Shown piece by piece: positions 16,109 to 24,190 of a stretch of DNA of 64,000 nucleotides (within the stretch, counting starts at the first letter, position 1; the number at the start of each line of letters is the position of its first letter). The stretch lies in contig NZ_SOMG01000030.1 of NCBI RefSeq assembly GCF_004402045.1, positions 744,001 to 808,000 of the forward strand, in the 5' to 3' direction. Both the position numbers and the translations under genes were made by a program. Source of the DNA: Lelliottia nimipressuralis. Its GTDB lineage: Bacteria > Pseudomonadota > Gammaproteobacteria > Enterobacterales > Enterobacteriaceae. The notes below the pieces were generated by a model that saw only the letters and a program-made list of their open reading frames with translations, had not been told where the DNA came from and searched no databases.

Positions 16109-17712
16109 CCGTACTCTCGGTAGAAAACCTGACCATTAGCTACCGTACCGCGCGCCAGTGGCGAGAGGTGGTGCATAACGTCAGCTTCACGCTCGGACGA
16201 GGGGAAATGCTGGCGTTTGTCGGCGAATCCGGCTCCGGCAAAACAACCACGGCGCAGGCGATCATCGGTCTGCTGGCCGATAACGCCCGGCGCGATGCGG
16301 GAAAAATCATTCTCAACGGCGAAGAGATAAGCCAGTGGTCCGCTAAACGTCTCGATACCCTTCGCGGTGCGCGCATTAGCCTGGTTCCGCAGGACCCGGG
16401 TAATTCACTCAACCCGGTAAAAACCATCGGCGCGCAGGTCGGCGAAATTATTCAGCTACACCAAAAGGTAACGGCTCTCCAGCGCGACGAGCAGGTGCTC
16501 GCCCTGCTGACAAAGGTCGGCCTGAGCCATCCCGAACAGCGCATGAAGCAGTACCCGCATCAGCTCTCCGGCGGCATGAAACAGCGCGTACTGATTGCCA
16601 TCGCGATTGCGCTGCGTCCGGACGTCATCATTGCCGATGAGCCCACCAGCGCGCTGGACGTAACGGTGCAAAAACGCATTCTTGACCTGCTGGATATCCT
16701 GCGCCGGGAATCGGGGACCGCCGTCCTGTTTGTCACCCACGATCTGGCGCTGGCCGCACAGCGCGCGGACAGGCTGCTGGTCTTTCGCGATGGCGAAATT
16801 CAGGAGCAGGGAAACACCGCCGATATCGTACGTACGCCGCAGCACGCCTACACCCGTCAGCTACTGAGCGATCTCCAGGGCCAGCGTCTGACCATCGCCC
16901 CGGTGGCCGGTCTCCCGCTCGCGTCACCGGCCATTCGCGCCCGCACCATCAGCAAACGGTTCTCGCTGGGCAAAGGCCATCAGCTTCAGGCGCTGGATCA
17001 GGTGACGTTTGACGTCAGGCGCGGCAGTACGCATGCGCTGGTGGGTGAATCCGGTTCCGGGAAAACCACCCTTGCCCGTATTTTGCTGGGGTTTGAACAG
17101 GCCGACAGCGGGCAGGTCATTATTGACGATATTGATGCCACCACGCTCAGCCGCGAGGCCCGTCGCCAGCTGCGCCAGAAGATCCAGTTTGTTTACCAGA
17201 ACCCGTTTGCCTCTCTCGACCCGCGTCAGACGCTGTTTGACATTATCGAAGAGCCGCTGAAGAACTTTTCTCGCCTGCGCAAAGCGGAGCGTAAGGTCCG
17301 GGTGGAGACGGTAGCCCAGCGGGTTGCCCTGCCCGTCGAACTCCTGAGCCGCACCGCCCGGGAGCTCTCAGGCGGACAGCGCCAGCGCGTTGCCCTCGCC
17401 CGGGCGCTGATCCTTGAGCCGACCATTCTGGTGCTGGACGAAGCCACCTCCGCGCTGGATGTCACCGTCCAGGCGCAGATTCTGGCGCTGCTACAGCAGC
17501 TGCAGCAGCAACTGGGGTTGACCTACCTCTTCATCACGCACGATCTGTCCACGGTTCGCCGGATCGCCCACAGCGTCACGGTGCTGCGCAGCGGTCAGGT
17601 GGTTGAACACGGCAACGTCGGGACCTTATTCGCGTCGCCGCAGAACGACTATACCCGCGAGCTGATTGACGCCATTCCCCACTTTTCACCCGCTACGGAG
17701 GAGTTCGCATGA
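16105..17712 (+). CDS. Dual-domain ABC transporter ATPase
   Basis: Two peptide-transporter ATPases fused in one 535-residue chain (DppD-like then DppF-like, the GsiA/YejF arrangement). Each half has its own Walker A (GESGSGKTT twice), signature ([16 protein letters not shown]) and Walker B (VIIADEP, ILVLDEA). Between them, [11 protein letters not shown] marks the end of the first half. The second Walker B ends in DEA rather than DEP, still with the catalytic glutamate. The ATG at 16105 overlaps the upstream stop; a longer frame from 16018 is internal to the permease and is rejected. Confidence 0.9.
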   Translation: MTVLSVENLTISYRTARQWREVVHNVSFTLGRGEMLAFVGESGSGKTTTAQAIIGLLADNARRDAGKIILNGEEISQWSAKRLDTLRGARISLVPQDPGNSLNPVKTIGAQVGEIIQLHQKVTALQRDEQVLALLTKVGLSHPEQRMKQYPHQLSGGMKQRVLIAIAIALRPDVIIADEPTSALDVTVQKRILDLLDILRRESGTAVLFVTHDLALAAQRADRLLVFRDGEIQEQGNTADIVRTPQHAYTRQLLSDLQGQRLTIAPVAGLPLASPAIRARTISKRFSLGKGHQLQALDQVTFDVRRGSTHALVGESGSGKTTLARILLGFEQADSGQVIIDDIDATTLSREARRQLRQKIQFVYQNPFASLDPRQTLFDIIEEPLKNFSRLRKAERKVRVETVAQRVALPVELLSRTARELSGGQRQRVALARALILEPTILVLDEATSALDVTVQAQILALLQQLQQQLGLTYLFITHDLSTVRRIAHSVTVLRSGQVVEHGNVGTLFASPQNDYTRELIDAIPHFSPATEEFA

Positions 17713-18698
17713 CGCGAAAACGCCTGGGGTTTTTCACCCGCCTGCTTGACGACGCCACGCCGAAGGAGCGCTATCGTCTGGCAACAGAACAGATCCGCCA
17801 CGCTGAACGCCACGGTTTTGACAGCGCCTGGATTGCGCAGCACCACTTCCACGAAAGTGAAGGCGGTTTGCCGTCGCCGCTGCTATTTCTGGCGCACGTG
17901 GCCGCGCATACCGAAACCATCCGTCTGGGCACGGCCATCATTACCCTGCCGATGGAAAACCCGCTGCGCGTGGCGGAAGATGCCGCGGTGCTTGATTTAC
18001 TCGCCGATGGACGTCTTGAAGTCGGGCTGGGTTCAGGCGGCACGCCAACCTCATTCCTGCCGTTCGGCCTGACGTTTGAGGCGCGCGCTACCGCATTTGC
18101 CGAGAACCTGCACGTGCTCCAGAGCGCCTGGCGCGGCGATTCGCTCGCCCATCCGGATAACCATTTATACCCCCCGGCACCGCAGCTGGCGGACCGCATC
18201 TGGATTGCCACCTTCTCCGTGGACGGCGCAGTGCGTGCAGCACAGGCCGGACACGGTTTAATGCTCTCCCGCACGCAACCGCGCCCGGCGGACCGGCCGG
18301 ATCTCACGCTCGACGAAATCCAGAACCCGATTGTGGATGCCTACCTTGAGGCACTGCCGGCGGGCATCGCGCCGCGTATTCTTGCCTCCCGTACCGCGTT
18401 CGTCGCCGACAGCGATGACTATGCGCTGAAGGTTGCAGCGCCGGGCCTCACGAAACAGGCGCAGCAGCATCGCGCTGCCGGACACGCGGTTAAAGGTGAC
18501 ACTGTCACAGATTATCGTCGCCAGTTTGACGCCCATATCGGCTCGCCCGACACGGTATTGCGTTCGCTGCAAGCCGATTCCATTCTCAGGCGCGCCACGG
18601 ATATTTCGTTCCAGGTCCATTCGGTCGAACCCACGCACCGCGACACGCTGCGCTCCATTGAGCTGATTGCCGAACATATCGCACCCCACATTCTTTGA
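17709..18698 (+). CDS. Luciferase-like FMN-dependent monooxygenase (KPN_01858-type family)
   Basis: Bacterial-luciferase-like flavin monooxygenase of 329 residues, a TIM-barrel enzyme using reduced FMN and O2. Typical features are the N-terminal strand LGFFTRLLDD, HGFDSAWIAQHHFHE with the histidine pair common to this superfamily, ETIRLGTAIITLPMENPLRVAEDAAVLDLL and GRLEVGLGSGG. The start overlaps the dual ATPase stop (ATGA), so it is cotranscribed with the importer, and the fused peroxidase-like gene follows after 10 bases. The context suggests oxidation of the imported compound; the substrate is unknown. It matches a family I know only as an uncharacterised Klebsiella-type group. Confidence 0.8.
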   Translation: MTRKRLGFFTRLLDDATPKERYRLATEQIRHAERHGFDSAWIAQHHFHESEGGLPSPLLFLAHVAAHTETIRLGTAIITLPMENPLRVAEDAAVLDLLADGRLEVGLGSGGTPTSFLPFGLTFEARATAFAENLHVLQSAWRGDSLAHPDNHLYPPAPQLADRIWIATFSVDGAVRAAQAGHGLMLSRTQPRPADRPDLTLDEIQNPIVDAYLEALPAGIAPRILASRTAFVADSDDYALKVAAPGLTKQAQQHRAAGHAVKGDTVTDYRRQFDAHIGSPDTVLRSLQADSILRRATDISFQVHSVEPTHRDTLRSIELIAEHIAPHIL

Positions 18699-18708
18699 GG
18701 AGACACCT

Positions 18709-19800
18709 ATGTCATTAAGTCAGGACATTCTCGCCGAGCTGGCGGAAATTAAACCCGGTTCCCCTCTGGCTGAGGCGCGCGCCACGCGGGATGCCGCCAC
18801 GCGCCACGCGCAGGGCAGCTACGAAATCCTCTTTAGCCAGCAGGATGATGATTTTGCACTCGACGAGCGTTTTGCCGTAGCGGCGAAAGTGGCCAGATGG
18901 CACAGCGCGGAGGCGCTGGCCGCACACTATGCGGGGTTTGGCCTGGCGGATCCCACCTCAGAACGCCTGACCCCGGCGCTGAATTTTGCGCGCCTGCTGA
19001 CGTTCTCACCCGTTGAAGCCACGCCGGCCGCGTTAAAGGCATTGAACCAGGCGGGATGGAGCAAGGAAGGCATCGTTACCCTGGCGCAGCTCATCGCGTT
19101 TGTGAGCTTCCAGAGCCGAATCATCACCGGGCTGCGGCTGCTGAACGACAAGCCCGTCGCCACAAGCGATGCACCGGTGGCTGCGGGCCACTGGCACACG
19201 ACCGCAACAACGGCCACCGGGAAGGCGGCCCCCGTCGTATTTACCCAGCAGGAGCTGGGATGGGAGCCATGGATAGCCGCCAAACCGCTGGCGGATTTTC
19301 GTGACGATGAGGTTGCGATCCTGGCAAAATTTGGTCATACCGATTCCGACTATTTCCGCCTGCTGGGGCGCAACCTGCCGGTGCTTGAACAGCGCACGCT
19401 GACCGATAAAGGGATTTTTTATACCCCGGGGGGATTGCCGCGCGCCGAGCGCGAGCTGGCCGCAACGGTCGCCAGTAAAATCAACGGCTGCATCTACTGC
19501 GCATCTGTCCATGCGCGTAAAGCCAGCCAGCTGTCAAAGGATGACGCGGCTGTAGAGGCGCTTCTGGCGGTGCGTCCGGGGCAATCCCTGAGCGAGGGGC
19601 AGTCTGCACGCTGGCAGGCGGAAATTAACTTTGCGGCGGCGCTGTCGGTTACGCCGCCTGCCGCCACGCCGCTGCACCTTGCCGCAGTCGAAAAAGAGGG
19701 GCTGGATACCTTAGCGCAGCTTGACCTGGTGCAGTCCGCGGCATTCTTCGCCTGGGCCAACCGCCTGATGCTGACACTGGGAGAACCCTGGCTTGCATGA
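18709..19800 (+). CDS. Fused CMD-like / AhpD-like (alkylhydroperoxidase domain) protein
   Basis: A 363-residue protein made of two related carboxymuconolactone-decarboxylase-fold domains. The N-terminal half (about 1-150) has the helical core but lacks a CxxC pair (LAQLIAFVSFQSRI at the equivalent place). The C-terminal half (about 180-363) has the full AhpD-type active site: E247/E249, C261-x-x-C264 in NGCIYCASVH, and H268. Elsewhere these two halves are separate genes beside the same luciferase-like monooxygenase (family knowledge), so this is a natural fusion. The redox cysteines suggest it handles a peroxide or thiol intermediate. The start is the ATG at 18709, 10 bases after the monooxygenase; it ends 5 bases from convergent araJ. 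Confidence 0.75.
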   Translation: MSLSQDILAELAEIKPGSPLAEARATRDAATRHAQGSYEILFSQQDDDFALDERFAVAAKVARWHSAEALAAHYAGFGLADPTSERLTPALNFARLLTFSPVEATPAALKALNQAGWSKEGIVTLAQLIAFVSFQSRIITGLRLLNDKPVATSDAPVAAGHWHTTATTATGKAAPVVFTQQELGWEPWIAAKPLADFRDDEVAILAKFGHTDSDYFRLLGRNLPVLEQRTLTDKGIFYTPGGLPRAERELAATVASKINGCIYCASVHARKASQLSKDDAAVEALLAVRPGQSLSEGQSARWQAEINFAAALSVTPPAATPLHLAAVEKEGLDTLAQLDLVQSAAFFAWANRLMLTLGEPWLA

Positions 19801-19805
19801 CCCGA

Positions 19806-20981
19806 TCAGGCTAGCGCGCGAGCGTTAGCCTGAGCCTGTCTGGCCCGCAGTAAACCGTAAATCAGCAGCGCACTCATGGCCGAGAAAGAGAGCATCGCCG
19901 CAGGCAGCGTAACGTAGTTCCAGCTAAAGCCGAGGGTAATCATCATCCCGCCAAAGTACGCGCCAATCGCGCTGCCGAGATTAAACGCCATCTGCCCGCC
20001 AGCGGCTCCCAGCATCTCCCCGCCCTTCGCATTTTGCAGAAGCAGGATTTGCAGTGGCGCAGAGAGTGCGAACAGCCCGGCGCAGCAGATAAAGCCCATG
20101 ACCAGCGAGGCCGTTTTCAGTTCGCCAAAGGCGAAAAGCAGCAGCAGCGAGGCGACAATCACCATATCGGTGGTGGCCGCAATGCGCAGCGGGCTAAAGC
20201 GACCCGAGAGTTTACCGCTCAACAGATTGCCCAACACCATGCCAAGGCCCATCAGCATCATGATGATTGTCATCACCCCTTCCGTGAAGCCCGAAACGTT
20301 GACCATAAACGGTTTAACGAAGCTGAACCAGGCGAACACGCCGGCGTTGCCAAACATCGTGGCGGCAAAAATCAGCCAGGGTTCTGGTTTTTTCAGAAAC
20401 TGGAACTGCTCGGTTAATTTAATTTCTGATTTGTCTCGGATGTCCGGCACCCAGAGCAGCACCGAGAGGATCACCAGCGTATTGAACACGGCAATCAGGA
20501 AAAAAGTGTAACGCCAGCTGAACTGGTGCCCCAGCCAGGTGCCCAGCGGAACGCCCACCAGGTTGGCCACCGTCATGCCGGCGATCATCCCGGCCACCGC
20601 GACAGTCACCTTCCCCGGTGGCGCAATTTTGGAGAGGATAATCGCCCCGACGCCGAAAATCGCGCCGTGTGGGAATCCTGAAATTAGGCGCCCCGCCGCC
20701 AGCCAGAAATACGACGTTGAAAAGGTAAACAGGGCGTTTCCGACGGCGGACATCGCCACCAGAAACAGCAGCGTGGTTTTTAAGGAGAGCTTGCCAGAAA
20801 ACAGCGCCATAATCGGCGCGCCAATCACCACCCCGAAGGCATAAAACGAGATCATATTCCCGGCAGAGGGAATTGAAATGCCGGTGTCATGCGCCAGCTC
20901 GGTTAACACTCCCATAATGCCAAATTCAGCCATTCCCAGGCCAAAGGTGCTCAGCGCCAACGAAAAAATTGTCTTTTTCAT
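19806..20981 (-). CDS. araJ: MFS transporter AraJ
   Basis: Major facilitator of the DHA1 efflux group, 391 residues, 12 predicted helices. The N-terminus (LGMAEFGIMGVLTELAH), RLISGFPHGAIFGVGAIILS and the C-terminal APLQILLLQNAKGGEMLGAA closely follow E. coli AraJ. AraJ is arabinose-inducible in E. coli but not needed for arabinose use; it is probably a sugar or drug exporter. Here it is away from its E. coli location. It is convergent with the fused peroxidase gene and divergent from the PPK2 gene over about 160 bases. Confidence 0.88.
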   Translation of the reverse strand: MKKTIFSLALSTFGLGMAEFGIMGVLTELAHDTGISIPSAGNMISFYAFGVVIGAPIMALFSGKLSLKTTLLFLVAMSAVGNALFTFSTSYFWLAAGRLISGFPHGAIFGVGAIILSKIAPPGKVTVAVAGMIAGMTVANLVGVPLGTWLGHQFSWRYTFFLIAVFNTLVILSVLLWVPDIRDKSEIKLTEQFQFLKKPEPWLIFAATMFGNAGVFAWFSFVKPFMVNVSGFTEGVMTIIMMLMGLGMVLGNLLSGKLSGRFSPLRIAATTDMVIVASLLLLFAFGELKTASLVMGFICCAGLFALSAPLQILLLQNAKGGEMLGAAGGQMAFNLGSAIGAYFGGMMITLGFSWNYVTLPAAMLSFSAMSALLIYGLLRARQAQANARALA

Positions 20982-21147
20982 ACTTCAACCACTGGTTAAT
21001 CACTCGCGACGGGCATTATTGAATAATCTTGTATGGTGAGCCAGTTCAAATCAGCTGGCTGACAGGTTAATCCATTAATTCAGGTGGATTACACTTCATA
21101 GTGCGGCCTCGCTTTTTCCCGCGCCGGACAACCTGAGGATGACAATC

Positions 21148-21966
21148 ATGGGAAGCAAAAAGAAAACCAGTGTCGCTGTTGATGTCGAAAAGAATGCACC
21201 GCTAAAGACCAAAGAGTATGAAAACGAGCTCCGCCGCCTGCACGTTGAACTGGTTAAGCTCCAGCAGTGGGTCGTCGCCAAAGGACTAAAGGTGTGTATC
21301 GTTTTTGAAGGACGCGACGGTGCCGGCAAGGGTGGCACCATTAAAGCGATTACCGAGCGCGTCAGCCCTCGCGTATTTCGCGTTGTTGCGCTCCCTGCCC
21401 CGACCGATAAAGAAAAAAGCCAGCTTTACTTTCAGCGCTATGTACCGCACCTGCCTTCAGCTGGCGAGATCGTGATTTTCGATCGCAGCTGGTACAACCG
21501 TGCGGGTGTGGAACGGGTTATGGGTTTCTGTACAGAGGAACAGGTTGAGAAATTTTTGGACGGCACGCCGGTCATGGAAAAAGCGATGGTCGATGCCGGC
21601 ATTATCCTGCTGAAGTACTGGCTGGAGGTAACGCCTAAAGAGCAGGAGCGCCGCCTGCGCGACCGTATTAACGATGGTCGTAAAATCTGGAAGCTATCGC
21701 CGATGGATATTAAATCTTTTAACCTGTGGGACGAGTACACCCGCGCCCGCGACGCCATGTTTGAAGCCACCGACACCGCCTGGGCACCGTGGTTTGTGGC
21801 GCGTTCAGAGGATAAAAAACGCGTGCGCCTGAATATTATTTCGCACCTGCTTTCACAGATCCCCTATAAAGAAATACACGTAGAAAAGGTGGATTTACCG
21901 AAACGCAAAATTGGTAAAGTTAAACCCACAAAATACCCGTTCCGGTATATTGCCGAGAGGTTTTAA
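21148..21966 (+). CDS. ppk2: Polyphosphate kinase 2 (PPK2)
   Basis: PPK2-family polyphosphate:nucleotide phosphotransferase, 272 residues, a single-domain member. The P-loop reads FEGRDGAGKGG with TIKAIT after it, the lid region is RVVALPAPTDKEKSQLYFQRY, and the second conserved block is FDRSWYNRAGVERVMGF. The charged N-terminus and PKRKIGKVKPTKYPFRYIAERF end are typical. Such enzymes use polyP to phosphorylate nucleotides or the reverse. I choose ATG 21148 because GAGG lies nine bases upstream; the ATG at 21139 sits directly on the Shine-Dalgarno. It is not part of an obvious operon: 100 bases separate it from the toxin-antitoxin pair. Confidence 0.9.
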   Translation: MGSKKKTSVAVDVEKNAPLKTKEYENELRRLHVELVKLQQWVVAKGLKVCIVFEGRDGAGKGGTIKAITERVSPRVFRVVALPAPTDKEKSQLYFQRYVPHLPSAGEIVIFDRSWYNRAGVERVMGFCTEEQVEKFLDGTPVMEKAMVDAGIILLKYWLEVTPKEQERRLRDRINDGRKIWKLSPMDIKSFNLWDEYTRARDAMFEATDTAWAPWFVARSEDKKRVRLNIISHLLSQIPYKEIHVEKVDLPKRKIGKVKPTKYPFRYIAERF

Positions 21967-22021
21967 TATTACTGGAAGACAGCTCGCAGAATGTAGATTA
22001 CCAGGGGAAACGGTATTGTTT

Positions 22022-22058
22022 TTTGTTGGCTGCGGTTGATAATGACCGCACCAACAAA
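22022..22058. promoter_or_regulatory. Large inverted repeat before the CcdAB-like pair (candidate operator or mRNA hairpin)
   Basis: Arms TTTGTTGG-c-TGCGGT (22022-22036) and ACCGCA-CCAACAAA (22045-22058) are complementary over 14 bp with one bulged base and an 8-base loop. The right arm runs into the AAGGAG Shine-Dalgarno of the antitoxin gene. This is a natural place for autoregulation, either as a repressor operator or as an RNA structure masking the ribosome site. Confidence 0.55.
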
Positions 22059-22068
22059 GGAGATAATG

Positions 22069-22257
22069 ATGAAACATACCGAAGAAACAAAACCGGACCA
22101 GAACATCACATCGCGTAAGCCCTTGTGCCATGCAGAACAACGCTCTGCCAGACGGCATCAGCCTTCCGAAGAAGATCGTGCATTTATGCAGGCAATGAAT
22201 GAGTTTGTAGAGAAACATGGAACGATTACTGATGATGATTTTTTCAGAGTGCTTTAA
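22069..22257 (+). CDS. CcdA-like antitoxin (atypical N-terminus)
   Basis: Small charged protein of 62 residues directly before a CcdB-like toxin gene. The C-terminal part (FMQAMNEFVEKHGTITDDDF) resembles the toxin-binding tail of CcdA antitoxins. The N-terminal half is polar and basic and lacks the ribbon-helix-helix strand expected of F-plasmid CcdA. The start is the second of two adjacent ATGs, best spaced from AAGGAG; starting at 22066 adds one methionine. The stop overlaps the toxin start by one base (TAATG), so the two are coupled. The antitoxin role is inferred from position and the tail; DNA binding is not evident from the sequence. Confidence 0.6.
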   Translation: MKHTEETKPDQNITSRKPLCHAEQRSARRHQPSEEDRAFMQAMNEFVEKHGTITDDDFFRVL

Positions 22258-22580
22258 TGCTGAGACAATTTAATGTTTATCGTAATACGTCCGCCGCAAC
22301 TCGGGAAAGGCTACCTTACTATATGCTTATTCAGGATGATTGCTTTGACGATCTGGCTACGCGCGTAATTGTACCGCTTGCGAGAAATAATAGGCTACCG
22401 TTATGGCAGAGCCAGCTGGCTCCAGGCGTTAATATCGATTTTGAAACGTTTCTGATTTATTCGCCAATGATCACGAATATTAATAATCAAAAAATCGACC
22501 CTAAAGACTTTGTTTGTAATTTACGTAACGCACGTCATGACGTTATAGCGGCAATTGATCGTTTATTGACAAATACATGA
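22257..22580 (+). CDS. ccdB: CcdB-family toxin
   Basis: A 107-residue protein of the CcdB family, whose known members poison DNA gyrase. Conserved features include the N-terminal strand FNVYRNT, LPYYMLIQDD, the DDLATRVIVPLAR block, and a C-terminal helix (RNARHDVIAAIDRLL). Other CcdB proteins end in W-G-I, needed for gyrase binding; this one ends in L-T-N-T, so its target contact may differ. It begins inside the antitoxin stop codon and has no strong ribosome site of its own. It is a chromosomal pair located between a PPK2 gene and the fdn operon. Confidence 0.75.
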   Translation: MLRQFNVYRNTSAATRERLPYYMLIQDDCFDDLATRVIVPLARNNRLPLWQSQLAPGVNIDFETFLIYSPMITNINNQKIDPKDFVCNLRNARHDVIAAIDRLLTNT

Positions 22581-22584
22581 CTTA

Positions 22585-22632
22585 AGGCCTGCCAGGTAGG
22601 CCCGCGCAAGCGCAGCGCCGCCGGGCAAAGCC
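22585..22632. repeat. REP-type palindrome
   Basis: GGCCTGCCAGGTAGGCCCGC followed by GCAAGCGCAGCGCCGCCGGGCA has the typical head and stem of enterobacterial REP sequences (TGCC...GGCCTACC on the other strand). It lies between the convergent toxin and fdnI genes, 14 bases from the fdnI stop, and probably protects or ends the fdn transcript. Confidence 0.65.
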
Positions 22633-22645
22633 GACGGCGCAGGGT

Positions 22646-23302
22646 TTACTTCAATCCTTCCGTACTTTCCTGTTTCGCTTCCAGTCGTTCCACATCACGG
22701 TACCAGCGCGGGTGATGTTTCTGTGCCCAGCGACGGCTTACCTTCCCTTCAATCATCCCTTTGATCGACCCCTTCACCCAGAACGCCATATACATATGGA
22801 TCAGGATGGCATGAATAAGAATGATGGCCGATGTCGCGTGGATCAGCAGCGCGTAGCGCACTGCCTGGATCGGGAAATAGTGCGCAAAATACGGTCGCCA
22901 GATAATCACCCCGGTCACCAGCAGCACAAAAATCATGCTCATGATGGTCCAGAACATCATTTTCTGCCCGGCGTTGTATTTGCCCACCTTCGCGACTTTA
23001 TGCTCGTTACCCTTCAGGACTTCAACAATCCCTTTCACCCACGGAATATCCTGTTTGTCAGGAATATTGTGATGAACAAAGCGCACGAACATAAACATCA
23101 ACACCACGAAAATCAGCACGCCGAAGAACGGGTGCAGAATGCGCCCCATCTGCGGAGTGCCGAAGGTTTCGGTTAGCCACTGCAGCGTCGGGAAGAAGAA
23201 CGAAATCCCCGACACCGCCACCAGGAAGAAGCAGATCACGACCGTCCAGTGACAGGCGCGGTCAACGAACTTCGTGCGCACGATCGTTTTCGACTTACTC
23301 AT
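22646..23302 (-). CDS. fdnI: Formate dehydrogenase-N cytochrome b556 subunit FdnI
   Basis: Membrane gamma subunit of the nitrate-inducible formate dehydrogenase, 218 residues. It carries two b hemes and passes electrons from FdnH to menaquinone. Four helices with the conserved histidines are visible ([40 protein letters not shown]). The start is the ATG at 23302, which overlaps fdnH by 8 bases and gives the E. coli N-terminus ([15 protein letters not shown]); the frame extending to 23503 is antisense-free but lies within fdnH and is rejected. Confidence 0.96.
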   Translation of the reverse strand: MSKSKTIVRTKFVDRACHWTVVICFFLVAVSGISFFFPTLQWLTETFGTPQMGRILHPFFGVLIFVVLMFMFVRFVHHNIPDKQDIPWVKGIVEVLKGNEHKVAKVGKYNAGQKMMFWTIMSMIFVLLVTGVIIWRPYFAHYFPIQAVRYALLIHATSAIILIHAILIHMYMAFWVKGSIKGMIEGKVSRRWAQKHHPRWYRDVERLEAKQESTEGLK

Positions 23303-24179
23303 GATGCTCCTCCTCGTCGTCATCCACCTCTTTGTTTGGCCCGATACCGATGTAGTGATAAATGAGACCCGCAAAGGTGGCGATAAAGCCCGCCGCCGAG
23401 AGCGGTTTGAGCGCCCCTTTCCACAGGTTAATGGAGGTATCGATCGCCGGTTCTTTCGGCAGGTTGTGGTACAGCTCCGGCTGGTCGTTATGGTGCAACA
23501 CATACATCACGTGCGTGCCGCCCACGCCCTGCGGGTTATAGATGCCCGCATTTTCAAAGCCGCGCGCTTTCAGCTTGTCCACTCGCGCCTGCGCCACATC
23601 CAGCATCTCTTTCTTGGTACCAAAATGAATCGCGCCGGTTGGACAGGTCTTAACGCAGGCAGGCTCCTGCCCGACGCTGACGCGGTCCACGCACAGGGTG
23701 CATTTGTATACCCGGTTATCCTCTTTATTGAGGCGTGGGATATTAAACGGACAGCCCGCGATGCAGTAGCCGCAGCCGATGCAGTTGTCCTGCTGGAAGT
23801 CGACGATCCCGTTGGCGTACTGAATGATCGCGCCGGCAGACGGGCACGCCTTCAGGCAGCCCGGATCTTCACAGTGCATGCAGCCGTCCTTGCGGATGAG
23901 CCACTCCAGCCTGCCGTTCTGCTCGGTTTCGCTAAAGCGCATCACCGTCCAGGATTTGGCGCTCAGATCCGCCGGGTTGTCGTAAACCCCAACGCAGTGC
24001 CCCACCTCGTCGCGGATATCATTCCACTCCGAGCAGGCCACCTGGCAGGCCTTACAGCCCACGCAGGAGGAGACGTCGATAAGCTTGGCAACCTCTGCCT
24101 TGTAATCCCGCGCGCGAGGCGCGGGGGTAATCGGGTTAGTCGCGGAGCGCTTAATAATGTCTTGTGTTTCCATCGCCAT
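23295..24179 (-). CDS. fdnH: Formate dehydrogenase-N iron-sulfur subunit FdnH
   Basis: Beta subunit of 294 residues, the same as in E. coli. Four [4Fe-4S] clusters are marked by cysteine groups [35 protein letters not shown] and CTLCVDR...CVKTC. A single C-terminal transmembrane helix ([20 protein letters not shown]) anchors it in the inner membrane, with the clusters on the periplasmic side together with FdnG. The start at 24179 (MAMETQ) equals the E. coli N-terminus; it follows fdnG by 11 bases. Confidence 0.97.
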   Translation of the reverse strand: MAMETQDIIKRSATNPITPAPRARDYKAEVAKLIDVSSCVGCKACQVACSEWNDIRDEVGHCVGVYDNPADLSAKSWTVMRFSETEQNGRLEWLIRKDGCMHCEDPGCLKACPSAGAIIQYANGIVDFQQDNCIGCGYCIAGCPFNIPRLNKEDNRVYKCTLCVDRVSVGQEPACVKTCPTGAIHFGTKKEMLDVAQARVDKLKARGFENAGIYNPQGVGGTHVMYVLHHNDQPELYHNLPKEPAIDTSINLWKGALKPLSAAGFIATFAGLIYHYIGIGPNKEVDDDEEEHHE

Positions 24180-24190
24180 CTAATCGCTCC

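Noticed and set aside
22567-22645. CRISPR-like or tRNA-like structure near fdnI
   Set aside because: The palindrome is a REP element; there is no repeat-spacer pattern and no cloverleaf.
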